From Castanea sativa (taxonomy: Eukaryota > Streptophyta > Magnoliopsida > Fagales > Fagaceae), in contig NC_134023.1 of the NCBI RefSeq assembly GCF_040712315.1, forward strand, positions 69,848,757-69,912,756: a stretch of 64,000 nucleotides of DNA. The letters run 5' to 3'. Position numbers and translations under genes: made by a program. The number at the start of each line of letters is the position of its first letter. The first letter of the stretch is position 1. Shown one piece after another: positions 22,664 through 34,339 of the stretch. The notes beneath the pieces are model-generated. The model was not told the origin of the DNA, did no database searches, and was given only the letters and a program-made list of their open reading frames with translations.

Positions 22664-25600
22664 AATTAATTAGCTAGTTGTTAATGAAACGCAATAATTT
22701 ATACTTGTGTTACGTACAATTATGTCTACTTAAATTAAGTATGAACAGAGAGTACTCATCTGGTTATGGTTTTGAACAAATAATCATAAATTATTAGGTA
22801 TTAGTTGACCAATTACAAACTTAATTTTAAAATTCAATATCGTGTACTAAACAATTGAGAAAGCAATTCCTCGTGAACCACACATGCATAAAGTCTAATT
22901 TATGAAATAATAAAATATTTTGTTTTTTTTTTCTTCTAAATGAAGTACTAATAGATTATAGATAATAAAAAAAGAAAAGAAAAAACACCGTCATGCCTGC
23001 ATAACGTGTAAGGATAGAAAATAAAATTCCAGTCAAGAAGATATGATAGAGATAAGCCAAATTTTCTGTGCAGCTATCTTGACCCACTGAGAGAATAATT
23101 CAATTAGCAACATTATTATACAGTATTTTTTTTTTTATTTAAAATGTTGTAGCGTTAAATTGTAGGGAGAGTGTTTTAAAAGTATTTTTTTAAAGAAATT
23201 TTTATTGCCCTTTGACCAATAGTTTTTCATAGTTTTCTAAAAAGGAAAAAGATAAAAAAAAGAGAGTTAAATTGTTTGAATAGACAAAGAATGCATTCAT
23301 AACATGAATGTCATCTGACTGACAATTTGTTAGCCAAAAGTCCATAATGTTTGCCAAGACAATAAGACTTTTTGCCCCCTTCAGTTATGCTAATTTGAAT
23401 TTTCAATATAGTAAAACAGAACCGAAAGCTTGTTGGCTGAGTCAAAATTAATTACTTCGTAGTATTATTATTATAAGGGGTAATTATTTAGTAAGCAACA
23501 CTCGTGGAGGTGCTTTAGTAGTAAGAAGCATAGCAACTCTTCACCGTTTGTGTCCGAATTCAATTTTTTGAGTGTTAATAATGCATTACTAGTCCAATCA
23601 TATATGATGATGTTTAATGGGGTTGAAACACCGTATGTACTAATCATTACTAAACTTTAAACATGATTCAATAGTTTGTTTATTCCTTAATCTTGCAGAT
23701 AATAAACCATGGAGTTTTTGATGAATCACTAAGCAAAATGAGACAGCAAGTTCAAGAGTTCTTTGACCTTCCTTTGCAAGAGAAGAAACGTTGGGCTCAG
23801 AAACCAGGAAGTCTCGAAGGTTATGGTCAGGCATTTGTGACTTCAGAGGAACAAAAGTTGGAGTGGAATGACATGATCTTCCTCAAAACTCTTCCCCTTC
23901 AAGATAGAAGTTTGAATTTCTGGCCAGAAAACCCTCAAGAGTTCAGGTAATAAATTCTAAGTGATCGAGTCATAAGATTGACCAACTGATATACATACAC
24001 GTATGATTCATGCATATAGATATAGACACCTAGCAATATGCTCATATGATGGGATGCTAGCTTAAGCATAAATTTATCGAAGTCATAATGGGTGAGGTGG
24101 ATTTTCCTTTTCCCAAAGTATAAGAATAATATAAGATAAGAATACAAAATCATTCTCCATGGAATTAATGGTATTCCTAAAATATCTTGGATATTAATTT
24201 TAAAATAGAAGGTCTTTTATTTATTTTATATATATTGAAGATATGGTAGGTTAATTTGGACTCTATAATAATTACACTTTATGATTAATTCAAGAATTTA
24301 GTGATTTTTTTTTTCTAGTGGAGGTGAAATTTAAATCCAGTTTCCCTATTCAATTATAAGAGATTTTAGTTGCCGAGTTAAGTGGAACTCACATAATAAT
24401 AAATAGTCTTCTTATTCATTATTCATATGATTCTACACTCATATTTTTGAGTTTGGAAAAGTACTTAACATTTTTTTTTCTTTTCTGGAGTATAATTTGT
24501 TTTTTTCTTCCCAATTTGGTGTGAATTAGAAAAACTCTGGAAACTTATTCTGAAGATATGAGGAATGTGGCAGTTTCTATCGTAAGGTTCATAACCATGG
24601 GGCTTGGACTTGAGGCTCAAAAATTTTGTGACACTTTTAAAGAAGGAACGTACGAAATAAGGATGAATTGCTATCCTCCTTGTCCCGAACCTGAACGTGT
24701 TATTGGCCTTAATCCACATGCCGACATCTCTGGTATAACTCTCTTACTTGAGTGCGGCGACACACCAGGATTGCAGGTTTTGAAAGACGAACACTGGGTT
24801 AATGTTGAACCTGTCAATGGTGCAATTGTTGTAAACCTTGGCCATATCATGGAGGTAAATACTATGACTTACATTTTAATATTTGTTAGATTGTCATAGC
24901 AATATTGTAGATACCTACCGTTAACTATGATTTTTTTTTTTAAATTTAATTTAATTTAATGTATAATATCTCTTTAATATTCTGAAATTTTAATGTGGGT
25001 TTTGGTACCGTAAAGTCCACTGCTATTAAATAAACTAGCACGTAACTCTGTGCACATGTATAGGTACATTTAAAACCAATCACAATTAGACTTTTCAGTT
25101 TTTGCACCTAATAATTCACTTGCCGTAAAGATTAAAAAAATTAGATGGGGTACATGACACAAAATTGAACTTCAATTAAAATATAATTTAGAATCTAATT
25201 GAATTTAAACTCTTTGATTTTAGCACCTAATAATTTACTTGACACAAAAATTTAAAAAAAAATTAGATTAAACACATAGCGCAAAATTAGACATGATTTA
25301 AAATCTAATTGGATCTAGACTTTTCATTTTTGCACCCAATAATTCATTTACCACAAAAATTAAAAAATTATATGGGGCACATAGCACAAAATTGAACTTT
25401 AATTAAAATTCAATTTAGAATCTAATTGAATTTAAACTCTTTGATTTTTGCTCCTAATAATTCATTTGACACATAAATTTAAAATTAAATAAGACACGTG
25501 ACACAAAATTATATTTCAATTTAGAATTTAATTGTATTTTCTTTCAGCTTTACCTATTATTATATATATAGATGATTACTTCCTTGAAATACATAACCAC

Positions 25601-25958
25601 GTACACCCGAATTATTTGAAGATAACAGACTATAAGTTTGCAGTAGAAAAAGCACAAATGCAAGGTAAACATAGTTAACAAAATTATAGCATTTGCTTTG
25701 ATCATGCAGATTATAAGCAATGGGAAGTACAAAGCCCCAGATCATAGAGCAGTGGTGAACAATTCAAAACAAAGAATGTCAATTGTTACTTTCTGCTATC
25801 CCAATCCATCTGCGGATATTGGACCCGCAGAGAAGCTTATCAAGTCAGGAAGCCCACCTGTATACAAGACCCTAACAAATGCTGAGTATTTTCATAGCTT
25901 TTTCAATCGAAAGCTTGAAGTTTCATTCATTGACAGCCTGAAAATCTCATTGTCATAA
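21604..25958 (+). CDS. SRG1-like 2-oxoglutarate/Fe(II) dioxygenase, intact
   Basis: Four exons, 21604-21855, 23699-23946, 24530-24854 and 25710-25958, join in frame with GT-AG introns to give 357 residues, the usual length of the family. The first exon starts MALAPSDSESLEW. The N-terminal DIOX_N domain includes IINHGVFDESL and GYGQAFVTSEEQKLEW. The catalytic 2OG-FeII domain carries the iron ligands H230 and D232 (NPHADIS) and H287 (PDHRAVVN). The 2-oxoglutarate-binding R297-M-S299 follows. The family (SRG1, codeine demethylase and norcoclaurine synthase-like enzymes) hydroxylates or demethylates small molecules in the cytosol. The substrate here cannot be told from sequence. Introns hold a SINE, an AT microsatellite and a Helitron. 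It is the only intact copy among four related sequences in the window. Confidence 0.93.
22238..22403 (+). mobile_element. tRNA-derived SINE in intron 1
   Basis: Diverged copy of the SINE at 17579-17742 (GGGTTCCAATTAGTTTAATTG, then AGGATCCAATTTTCG) ending in an A13 tract. It is flanked by AACTTATAG at 22229-22237 and 22404-22412. Intron 1 of the unit 1 pseudogene lacks it, so the insertion followed the block duplication. Confidence 0.8.
22580..22660. repeat. (AT)n microsatellite, about 81 bp
   Basis: Long perfect AT run in intron 1. The sister intron has only about 26 bp of AT at 5863-5888. Confidence 0.95.
25034..25572 (-). mobile_element. Non-autonomous Helitron in intron 3
   Basis: Read on the minus strand, the element begins TCTATATATATAATAATAGG and ends CACAGAGTTACGTGCTAGT. 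It therefore has the TC 5' end and CTRRT 3' end of Helitrons, with a short GCAC...GTGC stem just before the terminus. It sits between A and T, with no target duplication. The unit 1 pseudogene reads TTAAATAAATGACTACTTG at 10763-10781, an empty site. The body consists of repeats of about 100 bp (ACCTAATAATTCACTTG, ATGGGGYACATRRCACAAAA). There is no coding capacity. Confidence 0.85.
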
Positions 25959-26033
25959 ATTGGGCATTTAATGGTGAGCCCTACAATGGACTTAATCAAG
26001 TTGTAACATTTAAGTAATGGGTTAGTAGTGAGG

Positions 26034-26039
26034 AATAAA
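26034..26039 (+). terminator. Candidate poly(A) signal of the 2OG oxygenase
   Basis: AATAAA lies 76 bp after the stop codon of the intact oxygenase. The pseudogene keeps the same GAGGAATAAACTTC context near 11242-11255. Confidence 0.5.
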
Positions 26040-26433
26040 CTTCTATACTAAATAATTTTGAATACGAATGTGTCAAAACGTGGCCTCCCTCGATATTGAC
26101 ATAAGACGGGTCATATTTGTATAATAGTGTTGTTAATCGAATCATGAGAGACTGAGAGTGTTGTTAATCTATCCTTGTACATCATGTGGGCATGATGGTG
26201 TTTTTTTTTTTTTTTTAACTTCATATTTAAAAAAAAATATTATTTCATAAATTAGAATTTATTTTCTGCATGGTTCATGGGGAACTTTAATTTCTCAATT
26301 GTTTAGTAATTTCCTTTGGCTGGCAGAATACATTGAATCTTGAAATTACGTGGTTGACTAACTTACTTCCATTAAGAAAGATTTATTTTGGGTGTTATCC
26401 TATCATTTATGATTATTTGTTCAATACCACATG

Positions 26434-27553
26434 TAAGGTTGTCAAAATCGAGATACTACATAGGATTGTTGAAGGTATGTGGAATTGTAGATTATAGGAT
26501 TAAATCGTAAATCATAAGATCTTATATATTTTTAGATTTAAAGCAAAAAACACATTGATAATGACTTTGTATGTTAAATAATCACGTAAATTATAAATTC
26601 ATCCATAAAAAAAATTAAGATTTCCATTATATGATGTAATTTGCATGTTCTACATCGCTAAGTCTATACTAACAAAAAAAATATATTTAAGTTTTGACCA
26701 AATATATTTAAAAAGTTCAATAACTGTTTAATTAGCAACCAAATACCAAAATATTTATCAAAACAAATGGAAAATATTTTCTAAGTTCTAAGTTCCAAGT
26801 TTGAAATCCAAAATAAGTTAGCAAATTGAAACTAGCTAACTACAATATAAAATCCAAAAGCAAGATGAATTTTAAGGTAAAGTGAACATTTAATTATTTT
26901 CATTCTAAGGTTTTTATAACCACCGTCCTAAATTCCTAATCATCATCATCCATTTCATCAACTATGTAGACATTATATATTAGTGTACTAGAGCTGCAAC
27001 AGACATCAAGATACAATTTCACACTCAACTATTCAAGTTATACCACTTAGTAACAATTAAAGAGCATGCTAAAAAAAAATCAATCAATTAATATACAAAT
27101 ACTAGCATAACTAATAAAATTATATATATGAAAAATATTTTAGTAATATTAGAACACAAATTAGTATATTGATCAAAAAAAATTTAACAACATTATAGCT
27201 TAAAAGAAATCAAAGCCAACATCAAATTCTTCATTTTGAAATCCAAAATAAGTTAGCAAATGGAAACTAGCTAACTATAATATGGAATCCAAAAGCAGGA
27301 TGAATATTAAGGTAAAGTGAACATTTAATTATTCTCATACTAAGGTTTTTGTAACTACTGTCCTAAACTCCTAATCATCATCATCATCCATTTCATCATC
27401 TATGTAGACATTATATATTTGTATACTAGAGCTGTAAAAGACATTAAGATACAATTTCACACTCAACTATTCAAATTATATCACTCAGCAACAATTAAAG
27501 AGCATGCTCAAAAAAAATCAATCAATCAATATTCAAACACTAGCAAAACTGAT

Positions 27554-27607
<54 letters not shown>

Positions 27608-28040
27608 TTAGTAATATTAGAACACAAATTAGTATATTGATCAAAAAATTAACAACATTATATCTTAAAAGGCAGCAAAGCCAACATCAAATTCTTCATT
27701 TAGAAATGATGAAGCATTTATTCATTTTGATTATAAGTGAACTAGAAATTAGAAAACATTTTCTTAGGTTAACATAATTTTATAAAAATAAAATAAAAAG
27801 TCATACCATCACAACATGACAAAATAAAAACCCTTAAAGTTTCATTAAAACAAAAAAAATTTCCTAAAAAAAAAAACCAAATTTTTTTGTTTTTAGTAGG
27901 ATCGGTAGGATTCCATACGATCTTATGATCCTATACGATCCTACCATTTTAAAAATCAGAGGGCGATTCTAAACGTTTTGGTGATGTGGGATCGTAAAAT
28001 TGTGCGATTCTACGATCCAGTTCGCAATTTTGACAACTAT
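26434..28040. mobile_element. 1.6-kb TIR element with internal duplication
   Basis: The ends are TAAGGTTGTCAAAATCG and CAATTTTGACAACTA, the same family as 19622-20188 in the opposite orientation. Flanks TACCACATG and GACCATATG match at 7 of 9 bases, suggesting a 9-bp target duplication. A segment of about 430 bp is repeated in tandem (about 26810-27220 and 27238-27660), including CATCATCCATTTCATCA and AGAGCATGCT. The second copy contains a TA run at 27558-27602. No transposase frame is visible. Confidence 0.7.
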
Positions 28041-28269
28041 GACCATATGTGTTCGCACTTAGTTTAAGCTTTTACTGAATATCATATAAGCAACACACCT
28101 AATTGTAACAGTATAATAAATCATAGCGTATCATCATCTAGCTGATTAAATAGTATATAGAAATTAAGAGTACGTTATAATGAGACAACATTTAACTGTA
28201 ATGTGAACGCTGTGCGTAATTGACTTTTATATATATATATATATATAAGTGAATTATTATCACTTCATC

Positions 28270-28705
28270 GTTGGACATCTAATTTGTCTTCAAGATCTCT
28301 TGAAGCTAGTACTGCCTAATGTGAACAAAGAATAGAGAAGAAGAAAAAGAGTTGCATTTATAATAGGTGAATTTTGATCAATATAGGAAGAGCTTCATGA
28401 ACTACAAAAGCCACAAACAAGCATGCTTTAGAAATCTCTAAGCAAAGTATTCCCCCAGAAGTACTACCTAATGTTCTAGTATTAATCACCTGAAAAAACT
28501 CCCCATTAATTCATGGCATGCAAAGTGAAGCTTTTGAAGTTCTTTTTCATGGGACTCTAGGTTGACCAACTTGTTCATATCAATCAAGGGTACACGAAGA
28601 GAAGGATTGGAAGGTGTATTGGTCACAATCTGGTCCAAGTCATCTCTTGCATATCTAAGTGGCACCTTATCAAGCCTTTGGTTTGAAAGCTCTTGAACTT
28701 TCTAA
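28270..28705 (-). pseudogene. 2OG-Fe(II) oxygenase fragment, exon 1
   Basis: The minus strand carries exon 1 of an SRG1-like oxygenase from about 28700 down to 28490 (RLDKVPLRYARDDLDQI, then LHFACHE). Intron-1 sequence follows to about 28270. The ATG and the first ~16 codons are missing. An extra ATTAAT-type insertion before the GGGGAGTTTTTTCAG end breaks the frame. Exons 2-4 are absent. The TIR element at 26434-28040 occupies the place where they would be. It appears to be the unit 2 remnant of the gene whose exons 3-4 survive at 12598-13610. Confidence 0.8.
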
Positions 28706-28858
28706 TACCCTACTGTACGTACCTATGAATTCATCAATAAACTAATTAAGATGAGGTAGGACGCAATGCATGTGACAAAGTTACAAAGTATATTAGATGG
28801 AGCAAAATCAAAATAATTTAGGGAAAAATATAATAGCAGAATAGAATAAGTAATGATT

Positions 28859-29059
28859 TTAATTAATTGGGTACCTCTTGGTTAGAGTAAGAGGTGGGCT
28901 TGACCCTAATAAATTTAACCACTTGACCTTGAATAGCATCATAGACCAAAGCTTAAAAGGTTTCACTAGCACCAGTGGAAGCATTTTCAATGGAAGAAAG
29001 GGATCCTCAATGTAAGTGTAGGAGTCATACAAATCAAAGCCCTGGGAGAGAGAGACCAT
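28859..29059 (-). other. Unidentified coding-like remnant
   Basis: A 66-residue open frame starts MVSLSQGFDLYDSYTYIED. A +1 shift partway through would read SIENASTGASETF and, after a stop, ALVYDAIQGQVVKFIRVK, more protein-like than the surrounding DNA. I do not recognise the family. It may be a decayed exon or chance. Confidence 0.25.
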
Positions 29060-31140
29060 ATATATATTAAGAGGATTTAAAAAGTTAGTTATGGCTTCAT
29101 AAAATGTTAAAAAATACCTCTAATTTAATTAGATAATTTTTATTCTTAAAAAAAAAATTAAGGTTAAAATTGTAATTCAACAAAACTTAGATATTTCTTC
29201 ATTTTTTTTTCTTTTCTTTTTGACAAATTACACCCATGCGTTCGTTGATTCAATTACCCAATCACGTACCATTTTATTTATTTTAAAAATATATATGGGC
29301 TAATAATTGGTTGTCAATTTTTTTTTTTTTTTTTTTGGTTAAATTTTTAGAGTTGATCATCTATGGATTGTGCTTGCTTGGGCTGATATGTGGTTGTTTG
29401 AGCTAATTTGTGATGGTATCCGGGCTGATCTGTGGAGACGGGGCAAGATTTTGGAGGGAGGGGGGCCAAATTTTATTTTCCTTTGGCCCAATTTGAATTA
29501 AGCCTTAATATATCTTCAAAGTGGGGAGGTCAAGGTCACTTTGAGGACGTCATCTCTACTCATAGATGTGTTCATCTTACATGTTGTGAGAGGAAGTGTA
29601 GCATCGTGGACATCGGTTGATGCAACAATGTCTAAAAAAATAACTCACAACATGTGAATGAAGTTTCTGAGTATATGGTCTCCACCAACGGTGAGACATT
29701 GTTTGCTTGCAACCAATGTAAGATAAATTTTCCTCATCGAACTACCATGAGATAAACCAAGAGAGAAAAGGAAAGAAAAAACTTTTTTTTCTTTCAGATT
29801 TGTATGGTCTTTATCATTTCAGGCTCTGTCCTGCTCCTGAGTCCTGATGCAGCTCCTTTTGTTTCTTAGTTGAATACATTCTCCAGTTTACCCAAAAAAT
29901 AAATAAAAACCAAGATAGGTTCATGGAATAAGGCATTCATTTACTATGAAGGACTTGTTGGCTTGTTGCACTTAATATAAGTGCACTAACTAGTTTCTTC
30001 TCAAAAAGATCAAATACACCTTTTCTTTCGTGCGAAACTTTCTATTATCATGTGACACATTATGTTTCGAACGTTGCCTTGGTACGGGGTTTTTTTTTTT
30101 CATTCATTTTTTAGCAAAAAAAATCAATTTTCTTATCAGGCCAAAACAGAAAACCTTTATTGTTTTTGCAAATTAATCCTTTGAGATTGTCTTCAACTAT
30201 GTTTAGAATGCCACACATGACAATTTGTACACCTGTAGCATTACTCATTTTTTTGGCCTTCTAAAAAGTGTTGAGGGAAAAAAAAAATTCAACTTACATT
30301 TTTCATTTTGTCAAAAAAAAAAAAAATCACTTATTTATCTCCAATTTGGGGGCCTCTCTTTTAGTAGGAGGCGCAGGCAATGATCTAAGCCCTTATTGTG
30401 AGATTGAAGCAATCAATTCATAATTCAAATTGTGATTAATTTGTGTATGTAATCCCCACATAATCAAAACGGGTTCTATTGCAATGTATTATTTAAATAA
30501 AGAAAATGTAATCTTTTACTTTTATTTAGTGGATGTAGACGATGTGGCTGAATCACGTAAAATTCTAACTTCTCTCTCTTCTTTTTTTCATACTCTATAA
30601 CAAATTTCTACAAGATTGCAAGACGTAGAAAGTTCTTAAAAGTCGCTTCATTGCCTCAGTTTGAGAAGCTTGGCTTTGTTCAAAAAACCATGGGATCCTT
30701 TATTGGCAGCTCTAGAATATTCGACAGGTAAATAAAGAAAAATTCAACTTTTATTTCAGGTAAATAAAGAAAAGTCTCATTGTGGAGGGCTAACCTCCAG
30801 TCTTTTACGCCAAGGTCAAAGATATGGGCTTTATCATATAAAGGAAGAAAGGGCCGCCTCACCTGACTTGACAAGCACAAATGGAAATTGTGCCTGTTGT
30901 TGACAGTCGTAACCATTATATTGGATTGTATTTAGAACCAAAATTATGTATTTTTTCTTCTTTCTATAGGCACTTTTATAGTTTATTTTTTTTTTTTGTA
31001 AATTTTATTTTGAGGCTTTTGTTAATTTTTTCCTTTAACATAAATTAAAGTATGTTATATATCCACAACTGATCTCCACCATGAGATTCGTAATTGAGGT
31101 ATGCTAAGAATCTGAGTCTCCTTTAGTCTCGGTTCTCATA
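29060..31140. other. Intergenic, little recognised
   Basis: AT-rich DNA with poly-T tracts and no clear gene. One stretch on the plus strand at 30609-30729 reads FYKIARRRKFLKVASLPQFE and continues open to GSSRIFDR before a stop. A 78-residue minus-strand frame (30916-30680) overlaps it. Neither is recognised. Confidence 0.4.
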
Positions 31141-31452
31141 TTACAAATCCAAATCAACCCAAACACAAGAAATCTTTAATCTGACAAGAATCACGCAAAA
31201 AATGATTATATAAACCAATAAAACAAAATCATTTTGAACAAGGAATCCAAGCTTACAAGTTATAACTAAGAAGGTGAAATACACCAAAGGGATAATACAC
31301 GAGAGCCTTATAGTAGAAAACAAACCGCAATGCAAGAGACAGGAAACCAACCACTATTGGCCAAATTCTGATACCATAATACAAATAAGAAAAGGTATTT
31401 CACCAAACGTTGCAAATGGTCACAACTATGGACAATGAAAACTCAAGATGAC

Positions 31453-33909
31453 CTATTTTTTGAATGAAGGCGGAGAAGAAGTAAACAATGAAGGGCTTGG
31501 GGGCACGGAAACTTCAATCACTCCCTCAAGCATTTGTGTGACCTTTTTCATTGAGGGCCTCAGTGAAGGATCTTCTTGAATACACCAAATCGCTACAATC
31601 ACAAGCCTTTCTAGCCTCTTCATATCATTTCTTGCCTCTTCATCATTTTCTATCAACTTATCTAATTTTTTATCTTTGTAGCATTCATAAGCCCAATCTA
31701 TCAATGCCTCCTCTTCTCCCAGTGCAAATGCGACGCTAGACTTGCAACAAATAATCTCTAGTAACATCACACCAAAACTGTACACATCAACCTTAACCGA
31801 AATAGATGCTTTCCTAAACCATTCAGGTGCAAAGTACCCAATTGTCCCTCTTATTCCTGTCCGAGCTGCTCGAGTTTGCTCGGCCAACAAAAGCTTTGCT
31901 AATCCAAAATCAGCAATTCTTGGTGTATAGTACTCGTCTAGGAGTATGTTTTGAGGTTTTATGTCGCAGTGGATAATCTGAGTGCTGCACTCTTCATGTA
32001 AGTACATTAAACCTCTTGCTATTCCAAAAGCAATTTGCACCCTTTGGTTCCAATGAGGCCTAGATATCCCAAAGAGAAAGCTAGCTAAAGAGCCATTACT
32101 CATGTACTCATAAACTAGAAGCCGGTTCTGCCCCTCATCGCAATAACCGAGCAAACGGACTAAATTCTTGTGATGAGTCTGACCGATCACGCTAACTTCT
32201 GTTTTGAATTCCTTCTTACCTTCCTCTACCACCTTACCTAACTTCTTGACTGCGACAAATCTTTTAGAATCTGATGCAAGGACACCTTTATAAACCGTTC
32301 CAAAAGCACCTTTTCCCACTGTTTGCTTGAAGCCTCTAGTCGCTTCATCCAGCTCTTTATATGTATAGCTTCTCACATTTGTTGCAAGTGTGCTATCAAT
32401 ATTCCATCCTGAATTCCGTCTTTTGTGGTACATGTAGATAATAGCCACTATACTAGCTGAGAAGAAAAGGATATTGAGAAATGCAGAGCTGCCAAGGAGT
32501 AGTGCCAAAACAACTACCGCAGACTGGCCTTTCTTCTCTGAACCAGGGTCTATAAGTACCTTGATGAAAGCTTTTCTCGTAATATTTGCGCTAATTCTTC
32601 CATTGGACAGAGGATACTTCTTCTTCCAACAATAATCACCTGCTTTTTCATAAATGGTCACAACACACATGCAATCGTCAAGGCATTGTTGTTTACACTC
32701 TGTCTCATTAACCCCTTGAAGAAAGCTGTAATCCGACAACGGCCAGTCCATATTTGAGAGCTGTACAAACTTTACACGCTCTTTATTTGCTTCCCATCCA
32801 TTATCGCAGCTGGGTAATGGAAAATTTGGTTTACACCCTGCCCAACCATTGGATGGGTCTAAGGGAGAAAATCCAGTAGGACACGTACAAAATGTTCTTC
32901 CGTTCCCACTTGATTCATCTGAGGTTTGACAAATGCCGTTGAGTCCACATAACCCACCTACAAAAGTATTAGCATCAAATCTGCCACATGTATCATCAGG
33001 AATGCTTTGCACTTCAATCCAGGATGAAGAAGAACAGCTCTCAAGTCCATCACTTGTGGGCTTCTCCTTTCTGGGGTGACTGTATAATCTGAATCCTCCA
33101 TCAGGATCAATTCTAGCCATGTGGTAGAAGGATTCTTTTGAGCCTGGATTTTTCTCAGTAAGGCTGTAGCTGTTGGTGGAGTTGTTTGCGTCTAGGATGT
33201 ACATGCGTCCATCCTCAGTAAAGTTCAACACTGATTTCCATTGCATTGTCATAGTGGCATAATAAGGTCTTCTAATTTTTTCAGACAATAAATAATAAAG
33301 CACGAAATTGCCATCCAACTGTAACGAAGCTTCAAAGCGCCCATCAGAATAATTAGTGTCAGATTGGTGAGACCTGAGTGCGGTGTCCATGGGCAGTATT
33401 TGGCCAGGCAAAATTGTATCAGTAGGCTCATTGAAGCTTTCCCATATAATATTATACTGTTCATCTAAAATCACCAAGTTCCCACTATCCAGCATAACAA
33501 AGCAACTGGATTTGGAAGAACCATTCATTTGAGGCTTCCATAACTCACTGTCTTGATCAGGGTCATTGAGAACAAACTCTTTGTTGCTCGACTGCTTCAG
33601 TACTGAACCTTGTGGTGCTGGTTTATTGCCATTTGCAGACCAAACTATAGTTGGATCTTTTGTTTTATTAAACCAAACTGCAAGCAAAAATTGATTCTTT
33701 TTCTCACTACTTTCAAGGGGATGGAATCCAAAGGCAAATTCACCTGAAGGGGACTTGATAAATGGATCAATTCCTGGCAGTGCAACAAAAGGTGATTTCG
33801 GCATTTTTTTACAGTCATCTTTGGTGTCGGTGAAAACAGTGGGAAGGAGAGGAACAAGTAGAAGTAGAAGCAAGAGAGAACAACAATGAGGAAGTGTTGA
33901 AGAAACCAT
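31453..33909 (-). CDS. G-type lectin S-receptor-like Ser/Thr kinase (RLK1-like), intact
   Basis: Single uninterrupted frame of 818 residues, the usual length for this family, with no intron. Domains in order: signal peptide (1-27); bulb-type lectin domain (about 40-160, with TIVWSANGNKP); an EGF-like, cysteine-rich stretch (about 310-360, CGLNGICQ ... FCTCPTGF); PAN-like domain (about 385-455, CKQQCLDDCMC); one membrane span (about 465-490); kinase domain (about 520-795). Kinase motifs are GKGAFGTVY (loop), VAVKKL (ATP lysine), HCDIKPQN (catalytic loop) and DFGLAKL. The Cys before the catalytic Asp makes it a non-RD kinase, a class enriched in immune receptors. It should sit in the plasma membrane with the lectin part outside. 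The ligand is unknown. Two broken relatives lie at 14360-15590 and 41600-42060. Confidence 0.95.
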   Translation of the reverse strand: MVSSTLPHCCSLLLLLLLVPLLPTVFTDTKDDCKKMPKSPFVALPGIDPFIKSPSGEFAFGFHPLESSEKKNQFLLAVWFNKTKDPTIVWSANGNKPAPQGSVLKQSSNKEFVLNDPDQDSELWKPQMNGSSKSSCFVMLDSGNLVILDEQYNIIWESFNEPTDTILPGQILPMDTALRSHQSDTNYSDGRFEASLQLDGNFVLYYLLSEKIRRPYYATMTMQWKSVLNFTEDGRMYILDANNSTNSYSLTEKNPGSKESFYHMARIDPDGGFRLYSHPRKEKPTSDGLESCSSSSWIEVQSIPDDTCGRFDANTFVGGLCGLNGICQTSDESSGNGRTFCTCPTGFSPLDPSNGWAGCKPNFPLPSCDNGWEANKERVKFVQLSNMDWPLSDYSFLQGVNETECKQQCLDDCMCVVTIYEKAGDYCWKKKYPLSNGRISANITRKAFIKVLIDPGSEKKGQSAVVVLALLLGSSAFLNILFFSASIVAIIYMYHKRRNSGWNIDSTLATNVRSYTYKELDEATRGFKQTVGKGAFGTVYKGVLASDSKRFVAVKKLGKVVEEGKKEFKTEVSVIGQTHHKNLVRLLGYCDEGQNRLLVYEYMSNGSLASFLFGISRPHWNQRVQIAFGIARGLMYLHEECSTQIIHCDIKPQNILLDEYYTPRIADFGLAKLLLAEQTRAARTGIRGTIGYFAPEWFRKASISVKVDVYSFGVMLLEIICCKSSVAFALGEEEALIDWAYECYKDKKLDKLIENDEEARNDMKRLERLVIVAIWCIQEDPSLRPSMKKVTQMLEGVIEVSVPPSPSLFTSSPPSFKK

Positions 33910-33963
33910 TGCAGGTTTTGTATGGCTTATGGGTTAATGAGTTAGAAAGAACCCATGACAGAG

Positions 33964-33972
33964 TTTATATGG
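33964..33972 (-). promoter_or_regulatory. TATA box of the receptor kinase
   Basis: The minus strand reads CCATATAAACTC about 55-65 bp upstream of the ATG at 33909. The spacing is normal for a plant promoter with a short leader. A similar TTCTATAAAGG occurs in the duplicated 5' fragment at 41643-41653. Confidence 0.55.
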
Positions 33973-34079
33973 AAGAAAATGTCTAAGCAGTAGTTCCAAG
34001 TCTTACTATTAATTTTCATGGTCTGACTTTTTCAGATGTGTAGCATGAATACTTCAACAATTCAACTGGTGGCAATATC

Positions 34080-34256
34080 CGTATCCATGTGAGTACGATT
34101 AGACATGTATCCAACTTTTGAATTCCTTTAATCAATAGCTTCTTAAGAATCTAATAAAAAAAAGAATCTAAAGTCTTAGAAACGTGACATTCTAAATTTA
34201 TAATATTTGTTCCCTTTCAAAAGATAAAATTATAAGAAAAAGGTTTTGCGGCTAAT
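34080..34256. repeat. Receptor-kinase upstream repeat, inverted partner of 36094-36230
   Basis: TTCCCTTTCAAAAGATAAAA, TTATAAGAAAAAGGTTTTGC and AATAGCTTCTTAA here reappear in reverse complement at 36094-36230. It is part of a duplicated and partly inverted upstream region of the kinase gene. Confidence 0.75.
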
Positions 34257-34339
34257 AGTTGGGCTCTTGGACATATGTTTTTTTTTTTTTGGTTGCCACA
34301 TAACTCGTTATGTAGCAATTATTGCATACTCGTATGCAG

